A DNA stretch of 64,000 nucleotides from contig JACTAT010000004.1 of NCBI GenBank assembly GCA_014526335.1, positions 991,180 through 1,055,179 of the forward strand, read 5' to 3'. The translations under genes and the position numbers were made by a program. The notes under the pieces were generated by a model. It was not told where the DNA came from, did not search any database, and saw only the letters and a list, made by a program, of their open reading frames with translations. Source of the DNA: Chrysaora quinquecirrha. Lineage: Eukaryota; Cnidaria; Scyphozoa; Semaeostomeae; Pelagiidae. Below are positions 56,401 through 64,000 of this stretch, one piece after another. Position 1 is the first letter of the stretch. Each line of letters begins with the position of its first letter.

Positions 56401-58419
56401 AGTGCACGTGACAACCAGTACACTACAGGATCTTGTATAATATTGTTAAGTAACTGCTGACAATTGTTGGTAATTCTTCATGTAGGCAAGGAATAAATTA
56501 AAAATGATCTCACTCAGGATTGAACTGAGGACCTTGCGCGTGTTAGGTGCACGTTATAACCACTACACTACGAGATCTTGTATGATATTGTTAAGTAACT
56601 GCTAACAATTGTTGGTAATTCATCATGTAGGCAATGAATAAATTAAAAATGATCCCGCTCAGGATTGAACTGTGGACGTTTCGCATGTTAAGCGCACGTG
56701 ATAACCACTACACTACGAGATCTTGTATAATATTGTTAAGTAACTGCTGACAATTGTTGGTAATTCTTCATGTAGGCAATGAATAAATTGAAAATGATCT
56801 GGCTCAGGATTGAACTGAGGACCTTGCGCGTGTTATGCGCACGTGATAACCACTACACTACAAGATCTTGCATAAAACTCTTTATTTACTGCTGACAATT
56901 GTCGGTATTTCTTCAAGTAAGCAAGGTATAAATTGAAAATGATCTCGCTCAGGATTGAACTGAGGACCTTGCGCGGGTTAGGCGCACGTGATAACCACTA
57001 CACTACGAGATCTTGTATAATATTGTTAAGTAACTGCTGACAATTATCGGTATTTCTTCAAGTAAGCAATGAATAAATTGAAAATGATCTCGCTCAGGAT
57101 TGAACTGAGGACCTTGCGCGTGTTAGGCGCACGTGATAACCACTACACTACGAGATCTTGCATAATATTCTTTAGTTACGCCTGACAATTGTCGGTTTTC
57201 GTTCAAGTAAGCAATGAATAAATTGAAAATGATCTCGCTCAGGATTGAACTGAGGACCTTGCGCGTGTTAGGCGCACGTGATAACCACTACACTACGAGA
57301 TCTTGCATAATATTCTTTAGTTATTGCTGACAATTGTCGGTATTTCTTCAAGTAAGCAATGAATAAATTCAAAATGATCTCGCTCAGGATTGAACTGAGG
57401 ACCTTGCGCGTGTAAGGCGCACGTGATAACCACTACACTACGAGATCTTGCATAATATTTTAAGTTACTGCTGACAATTGTCGGTTTTTGTTCAAGTAAG
57501 CAATGAATAAATTGAAAATGATCTCGCTCAGGATTGAACTGAGGAACTTGCGCGTGTGAAGTGCACGTGACAACCAGTACACTACAGGATCTTGTATAAT
57601 ATTGTTAAGTAACTGCTGACAATTGTTGGTAATTCTTCATGTAGGCAAGGAATAAATTGAAAATGATCTTGCTCAGGATTGAACTGTGGACGTTTCGCAT
57701 GTATGGCGCACGTGATAACCACTACGCTACGAGATCTTGTATAATATTGTTAAGTAACTGCTGACAATTGTCGGTATTTCTTCAAGTAAGCAAGGTATAA
57801 ATTGAAAATGATCTCGCTCAGGATTGAACTGAGGACCTTGCGCGGGTTAGGCGCACGTGATAACCACTACACTACGAGATCTTGTATAATATTGTTAAGT
57901 AACTGCTGACAATTGTCGGTATTTCTTCAAGTAAGCAATGAATAAATTGAAAATGATCTCGCTCAGGATTGAACTGAGGACCTTGCGCGTGTTAGGCGCA
58001 CGTGATAACCACTACACTACGAGATCTTGCATAATATTCTTTAGTTACTGCTGACAATTGTCGGTATTTTTTCAAGTAAGCAATGAATAAATTTAAAATG
58101 ATCTCGCTCAGGATTGAACTGAGGACCTTGCGCGTGTAAGGCGCACGTGATAACTACTACACTACGAGATCTTGCATAATATTCTTAAGTTACGGCTGAC
58201 AATTGTCGGTTTTTGTTCAAGTAAGCAATGAATAAATTGAAAATGATTTCGCTCAGGATTGAACTGAGGACCTTGCGCGTGTGAAGCGCACGTGATAACC
58301 ACTACACTACAAGATCTTGTATAATATTGTTAAGTAACTGCTGACAATTGTTGGTAATTCTTCATGTAGGCAATGAATAAATTGAAAATGATCTTGCTCA
58401 GGATTGAACTGAGGACCTT

Positions 58420-58627
58420 AAATTTCCCTAGGACAATCGAAAGCTAAAGCACCATGTTAACTATACCTCCTTCTTTATTGGAAACAATGACTAGATACTA
58501 AATCTAACTACGACTACTTCTAATTATTTAATGCAGGAAACTGGGCGTGCGATGCACCGGCCCTTTGTTGCCTGCGGAACTAAATCTTGTACGGTCGGTG
58601 ATTGAAACCGAAATTGCCAAATTTCCG
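58420..58627 (+). repeat. Structured 0.2-kb repeat, copy 2 (array end)
   Basis: It cuts the last tRNA unit of the array after GAGGACCTT. Starts AAATTTCCC and ends AAATTTCCG. It contains the same hairpin (GGGCGTGC...GCACCGGCCC) enclosed by GCAGG/CCTGC. No open frame of note; possibly a structured non-coding RNA or a transposon end. Confidence 0.85.
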
Positions 58628-59095
58628 GGCCAATGCACCTGTCCAGCAGAAAGACTGCCAGAGAACTGAAATACAAAACAAATCATAAAATCAATAAATA
58701 AAAAGAAGGGGACAGGGAGGAGGAGAAGATCGCAAAGCCTAACTTGCTTGTACGCTGTGCTAACAAGAATGAATGTGAACAGACAAAAACACACGATAGG
58801 TAGTTACCAAAATACCTAGACGACACCTCATTAGTATAATATCACCCAAAGAAAGCCCGATTGTCAGTCCATCCGTCGACAGCCAATATCCAATATCCAA
58901 TATGACTTAACTTTTGACCCAGTGCATAAACAGAACGTGTACACAAACACGGCAATTCAATGCATGTACTGTATGATGGAACAAATGGAATGGACCCTAG
59001 AGCATGGAGCCAACTGGACCCTAGAAACCCGATGACCGCCAGCAAACGTCCTAGGCAATTTTAACTGTGCTTAAATTCTAATTTAACCAATATTT
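58628..59095. other. Spacer between repeat copies 2 and 3
   Basis: Unique-looking DNA with a short (CCAATAT)n tract near 58885-58905 and a duplicated TGGACCCTAGA phrase near 58990 and 59018. No gene is seen. Confidence 0.4.
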
Positions 59096-59303
59096 AAATT
59101 TCCCTAGGACAATCGAAAGCTAAAGCACCATGTTAACTATACCTCCTTCTTTATTGGAAACAATGACTAGATACTAAATCTAACTACGACTACTTCTAAT
59201 TATTTAATGCAGGAAACTGGGCGTGCGATGCACCGGCCCTTTGTTGCCTGCGGAACTAAATCTTGTACGGTCGGTGATTGAAACCGAAATTGCCAAATTT
59301 CCG
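59096..59303 (+). repeat. Structured 0.2-kb repeat, copy 3
   Basis: Nearly identical to copy 2 and 676 bp downstream of it, with the same AAATTTCC termini. The flanking sequences differ from copy 2, so the copies are separate insertions or exchange products, not a simple tandem duplication. Confidence 0.85.
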
Positions 59304-59730
59304 CCACAGAAAAACGAAGTTTTGACCCCACAATCACCTACCGTACAAGTAGAAGGAAAATTGTTGGAAGAAAATTAGACACACTATTAAAAACCTGAAC
59401 TATACTAGATCTTCTCCCGGTCCCAAAAATTTAAAAAGCAGTAAAGAAGAAATAATGAGCCTTACAAAAACGAGGTAGGAAAAAAAAATTGCCCACATCA
59501 AACATCATAAATGCCTTAAGAAAAACAAACGAAGGCGTGGAGCGTCAACTCCTAAGGAAACTAAAAAGGTAAAGGCTGACACCCCCGAGGACTTAGTGTC
59601 CTCGTTCAGCCAAGCCATACTGTAATAATCGACCCATGAACTTTTAGTCCAAGGGCCGAGCCACCGCCGCTATTGCACATTAATAAATCGATTACAGGGA
59701 CTATCTCGTCCAAGAATCGAGCCACCGCCA
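59304..59730. other. Sequence between repeat copy 3 and the minisatellite
   Basis: No gene is seen. CGAGCCACCGCC occurs twice (near 59658 and 59718). AT-rich otherwise. Confidence 0.4.
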
Positions 59731-60378
59731 CATGTTGTTTGAACTGCCACATGCAGTTTGAACCTTTAAAACTGCCACATGCAGATTGAACCAATAAAAC
59801 TGCCACATGCAGTTTGAACCTTTGAAACTGCCACATGCAGTTTGAACCAATAAAACTGCCACATGCAGTTTGGACAATAGTTGTAACTTAAAACTGCCAC
59901 ATGCAGTTTGAACCTTTCAACTGCCACATGCAGTTTGAACCTGTAAACTGCCACATGCAGTTTAGACATTAGTTGTAACCTAAGACTGCCACATGCAGTT
60001 TGAACCTTTCAACTGCCACATGCAGTTTGAACCTGTAAACTGCCACATGCAGTTTAGACATTAGTTGTAACTTAAGACTGCCACATGCAGTTTGAACCAT
60101 TAAAACTGCCACATGCAGTTTGAACCTTTAAAACTGCCAAATGCAGTTTGGACATTAATTGTAACTTAAGACTGCCACATGCAGTTTGAACCTTTCAACT
60201 GCCACATGCAGTTTGAACCTGTAAACTGCCACATGCAGTTTAGACATTAGTTGTAACCTAAGACTGCCACATGCAGTTTGAACCTTTCAACTGCCACATG
60301 CAGTTTGAACCTGTAAACTGCCACATGCAGTTTAGACATTAGTTGTAACTTAAGACTGCCACATGCAGTTTGAACCCT
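59730..60378. repeat. Hairpin minisatellite, unit AAACTGC-CACAT-GCAGTTT
   Basis: Roughly two dozen copies of a perfect 7-bp inverted repeat with a CACAT loop, followed by short spacers (GAACCTTT, GAACCTGTA, GGACATTAGTTGTAACTTA). The spacers form a local higher-order pattern of about 110 bp (for example near 59980-60090 and 60170-60350). Confidence 0.95.
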
Positions 60379-61500
60379 ACTGACTTTTGCCGTTCCAGCT
60401 TGGAGCTGCTACCTACAGTTGAAACCGTTAAAGCTGCCACATGCAGTTTGAACCTTACAGCCTTTTGCCGTTACACCTTAGAAGCTGCTACCTACAGTTG
60501 AAACCGTTAAAGCTGCCACATGCAGTTTGAACCCTACAGCCTTTTGCCATTCCACCTTAGAGCTGCTACCTACAGTTGAAACCGTTCAAGCTGCCACATG
60601 CAGTTTGAACCTTACTGCCTCTTGCCGTTCCACCTTACCTGCAGTTGAAACCGTTGCTACCTGTACTGCTTACTTTTGCCGTTCCGCCTTAGAGCTGCTA
60701 CTTGTAGTCGAAACCGTTAAAGCTGCGACACCTTACAACCTTTTGCCGTTCCACCTTAGCGCTGCTACCTGTAGTTGAAACTGTTAAAGCTGCCACATGC
60801 AGTTTGAACCTTACAGCCTTTGCCGTTCCACCTTAGAGCTGCTACTTACAGTTGAAACCGTTAAAGCTGCCACATGCAGTGTGAACCTTACTGCCTCTTG
60901 CCGTTCCACCTTAGAGCTGCGACCTGCAGTTGAAACCGTTAAAGCTGCCACATGCAGTGTGAACCTTACTGCCTTTTGCCGTTCCGCCTTAGAGCTGCTA
61001 CCTGTAGTTGAAACCGTTAAAGCTGCGACACCTTACAACCTTTTGCCGTTCCACCTTAGCGCTGCTACCTGTAGTTGAAACCGTTAAAGCTGCCACATGC
61101 AGTTTGAACCTTACAGCCTTTTGCCGTTCCACCTTAGAGCTGCTACCTACAGTTGAAACCGTTAAAGCTGCCACATGCAGTTTGAACCTTACTGCCTCTT
61201 GCCGTTCCACCTTAGAGCTGCTACCTGCAGTTGAAACCGTTAAAGCTGCCCCATGCAGTTTGAACCTTACAGCCTTTTGCTGTTCCACCTTAGATCTACT
61301 ACCTACAGTTAAAACCGTTGAAGCTGCCACATGCAGTTTGAACTTTACTGCCTCTTGCCGTACCACCGTAGAGCTGCTACCTGCAGTTGAAACCGTTAAA
61401 GCTGCCACATGCAGCTTGAACCTTACTGCCTCTTGCCGTTCCACCTTAGAGCTGCTACCTGCAGTTTGAACCGGTAAAGCTGCCACAAGCAGTTTGACCT
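60379..61500. repeat. 78-bp higher-order repeat derived from the hairpin minisatellite
   Basis: Each unit joins one CTGCCACATGCAGTTTGAACC copy, a TGCCGTTCCACCTTAGAGCT spacer and a diverged copy (GCTACCTGCAGTTGAAACCG). About 13-14 units. The period is a multiple of three, which is why long open frames appear on both strands; I do not regard them as genes. Confidence 0.9.
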
Positions 61501-61930
61501 TACAGCCTTTGCCGTTGAACCTTAAGACTGCCACGCACAGTTTGAACCGTTAAATTATCCACATGCTGTTTGAGCCTTACACCCTTGTGTCGTTCCACCG
61601 TAGGGCTGCCACCTGCAGATTGAACCGTTAACGCTGCCACCAACTGTGTGGACCTTACTGTCGTTTGCCGTTCCACCGTAGGGCTGCCACCTGCAGTTTG
61701 AACCTTACTCCCTTTCGCCGCATGCAGTTGAACTGTACAAACTACCATACGTGCAGAGTGAACTCCAAGAGAGCCATCTGCAGTTTGAACCTGACGATTT
61801 CCGCATACCGCATGAACTGTAAAACTGCAAAAAGCGCGAGTGTGAAACTTTGAAAATTGCCACCTGCCCCTTGCGCCTTAAAGTTACTACATGCCTTTTG
61901 AGCCTTAAATAAAAACAGCCGCATGCAGTT
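61500..61930. repeat. Decayed edge of the hairpin minisatellite
   Basis: Units become irregular (CTGCCACCTGCAGTTTGAACC, CATGCAGTTGAACTGTA) and fade into unique DNA, as expected at the edge of a satellite where homogenisation is weak. Confidence 0.8.
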
Positions 61931-64000
61931 GAATTGTAGACATATTGTATAGCAGCTTGAGCTTCAGACCAATGTGAGTTAAGCCCCCAGGGATTTTGAA
62001 GCCATTACGTATTTATCGTCGATGAGCTTGGCCCTCATTTGCTTAGAGCCTCGGCCAAGAGCCAAGCAAGCGCTGGGAAAGTACATGCATGAGCTAGAAG
62101 TGGACTTGTAAAGTACCGAGCTGTGCAGGCTAGTTGAAACATCCAAGAAGCAACCTAGGCAATTTAGCTTTAATGTAAAGGAAATAAGTGAGTTATTCTA
62201 TGGCTACTGTAACCACCCAACCGCAAGTAATTTTGCACGCTGTGACAAGGTATATGGCTACACAAAGACGAATTACACCGATCAGATTTGGTCAACAGCA
62301 ACAACTATTGTAACAGACATACGTATTGATAGTGCCATACCAGATAATCCTTGACTAGATAACTGGGAAGCCTTAAGCACGAAGGTTGTATTCAAGGGAT
62401 ATCTTTGATGAAACAAGGTCAGAATAACCATGAAGCATAACTTCCAAACCTATGAATGAGACCCCCTTATACCAGATAGGCACGCGAAACAACCGAATCC
62501 CTTATTAAGACCGGCAGACAAATGGCTACTAGATGTTCACAACTGCAAAAAGACAGGATGTCTTGTGAGGCAAAGACAATTCACCCTATGACGTGCTATA
62601 GGCGGGAACTGGTATGCCAACAAAAATGCGAAATATTTTGTTTACATTCCCATTAGGCTTAAACCCCGTCTCGTGGGCTGACGAGACACCCAAGCACCCA
62701 TGAAATAGCTATAACTGATTGAGGGCCAGAGTACAAGTCAAGGAATTATACCAGAGCAAGTGGACGTGATTAATAGAGAGCAATGCATTCTCTCTTTGAT
62801 ACTTTACCAAAACTTTAAATTTAATGCAGTTAACCTACTTATCGGGTGTGCCAACATTTTTGCTTTCCTTTGACCTTGTGGCCAGGGGCCGAAACCACGC
62901 TGGAAGCATGCCCTGTCACACCTTATCAAGATTTCGGCCAAGGCCAATGATCTCACTCTGCTGATTTCCGTATAACTGTTGTTACCACACTAATTTCGTG
63001 CAGCAGAAAGCAACACAGAAACAACTTTTCTAAGAAAACGTTCACTACTTCCGAACAATTACCCTTTAGTTGCCAAATGCCACCAAAGATTTTGCTAGTC
63101 TTTTGTCTCCTTCGCATGAGACGAATACCTGCAAATAATCGTGGCAGCGCCACCACGGGTGTCTCACCCTTTTTTATAACCTGCCGGGCTTGTGCCTACT
63201 CCTCTCCGGGCTTGGGGTCACCCCGTGACAAAGGTTGTTAGCGTGTTTGACAGCTTTTTCATTTCAAGGGTTGGCAACATTTTAACAAAATACCTGTTAG
63301 ATACTAAAGTGCACAGATGTCGATTTTAGGACTAAACATAGAGTGAGACTTCTCAAAAAATCGCTACCCTTTGGCTATTGAAATGTTGTCAGCAGACAGG
63401 CAAAATTTCCAACGAATTGTTTTTAACACGGTTTTAAATATTCTATTGAACACGGCTCCAGATTTACTTCACTGCTGTTTAGCGCCACGCCGCAAAATTC
63501 GTAGATAAAATGCTTGCTCCTTGCCCCATTCTTCTTGAGAGCGACAACCGGCGACACAACCAGCGCACACCCCACGCATCCAACCGAGGTAAACTTAGAC
63601 TCACGGCGCCAGCGAAATTCAAAATAAACGTTTACTAGAATAGAATAGGACTAGAGGCAATATGTTTTACTTTGTCACTGGTAGAATTATTGACGGAAAA
63701 TTGAGAAAACTGCACGCAGAATACAAGAAACCCTTAACCCCCGATATATATAAACACTATTTCTTCTGAGACTTGCAAGGGTATGTGAACTTCTCCGCCC
63801 AATAATTGCTGACTCGGGGTCTGGCTGCTTGAAGGGAGAAACTGATGGGGACAAACCACAAACTACAAAGTTACGTTAGGTTATACGATATAAACGGTAG
63901 GTTGACTTTAAAATAAGAAAGACACACAACATGGAGCAATCTCACCGGGGGTTGAACTTTTGAGTTTGTGTTCCAGAGTCCTTGGAGCCACAGCCATTCA
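61931..64000. other. Unannotated right end
   Basis: No gene is recognised. A short hairpin GTGGCAGCGCCAC lies near 63142, followed by GC-rich phrases CCGGGCTTG (twice) to about 63230. Short open frames have no motif. Confidence 0.4.

Larger units (their letters stand above)
28414..58419 (-). repeat. Giant tandem array of valine tRNA genes (about 205 units of 145 bp)
   Basis: Head-to-tail units with a 145-bp period (starts at 28470, 28615, 28760, 28905, 29050, 29195 and so on). Read on the minus strand, each has acceptor GATCTCG pairing with CGAGATC, A box TAGTGTAGTGG, a 5-bp anticodon stem TGCGC/GCGCA, T arm CTCAG-TTCAATC-CTGAG, discriminator A, then TTTT. This is the layout of eukaryotic tRNA-Val. 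Loops read CTAACAC (AAC), TTCACAC (CAC), TTTACAC or CTTACAC (UAC), rarely CTGACAC (GAC). The linker of about 72 bp has a GACAATTGTC palindrome and an AT-rich stretch just upstream of each gene. The count is length over period. Units are interrupted at 42691, 43550 and 53238. The right end is cut inside a tRNA by another repeat. Confidence 0.93.

Noticed and set aside
28414..58419. CRISPR-like array
   Set aside because: Repeats and spacers are both conserved, the repeat is 72 bp and folds as a tRNA, and the genome is animal.
28414..58419. 5S rRNA or snRNA tandem array
   Set aside because: The unit matches the tRNA-Val cloverleaf with A and B boxes; no 5S or snRNA sequence landmarks are seen.
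60527..61534. Open frames of up to 178 codons on both strands (ETVKAATCSLNLTA repeats)
   Set aside because: The 78-bp repeat period is divisible by three, so any stop-free frame stays open. Both strands are open together, which points to repeat structure and not coding.

Overview
The window is nuclear DNA from an animal, most likely a marine invertebrate and perhaps a cnidarian. The evidence is AT-rich sequence, spliced exons of an axonemal dynein heavy chain, CR1/L2-type LINEs whose ORF1 carries a GDSL/SGNH esterase, foldback and MITE-like DNA elements, and a large LRR/cysteine-rich/multi-pass membrane protein of a type I associate with cnidarians. The cnidarian assignment is an inference, not something read directly from the sequence.

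Layout. (1) About 1-11.7 kb: the 5' part of an axonemal dynein heavy chain gene on the minus strand. Seven or eight exons can be joined in phase, and the gene runs off the left edge. Its introns hold an inverted-repeat DNA element (5967-6913) and a foldback transposon (9187-11015) with 15-bp minisatellite outer arms, 333-bp inner arms and a 10-bp target-site duplication. (2) 11.7-19.6 kb: intergenic DNA, a LINE 3' fragment, and a broken CR1/L2 LINE on the minus strand (about 13.6-17.8 kb). (3) 19687-23028: one intact, intronless 1113-codon gene for a secreted-end LRR, Cys-rich, multi-pass membrane protein. (4) About 23.7-28.4 kb: a second, frameshifted CR1/L2 LINE on the plus strand. Its 3' end abuts the first unit of the array.

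(5) 28414-58419 is the outstanding feature: about 30 kb of head-to-tail tandem repeats with a 145-bp period. Each unit is a minus-strand tRNA-Val gene of 72 bp plus the discriminator base, followed by a linker of about 72 bp. The units keep a 7-bp acceptor stem, D arm, 5-bp anticodon stem, T arm, A and B boxes, discriminator A and a TTTT terminator directly after it. Length divided by period gives about 205 copies; I did not count them one by one. Units carry AAC, CAC or UAC anticodons, occasionally GAC. A few have a valine body with a non-valine anticodon, for example UUC (Glu) at 39395-39466 and AUC (Asp) at 50539-50610. Duplications of 3, 5 and 13 units show that the array grows and homogenises in blocks.

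(6) 58.4-64 kb: two copies of a structured 0.2-kb repeat (a third is embedded in the array), a minisatellite of perfect 7-bp-stem hairpins (59.73-60.38 kb) that passes into a 78-bp higher-order repeat (60.38-61.5 kb), and then unannotated DNA.

The two host protein genes, dynein and the LRR receptor-like protein, show no functional link to each other. The rest is repeats and transposons around the tRNA array.
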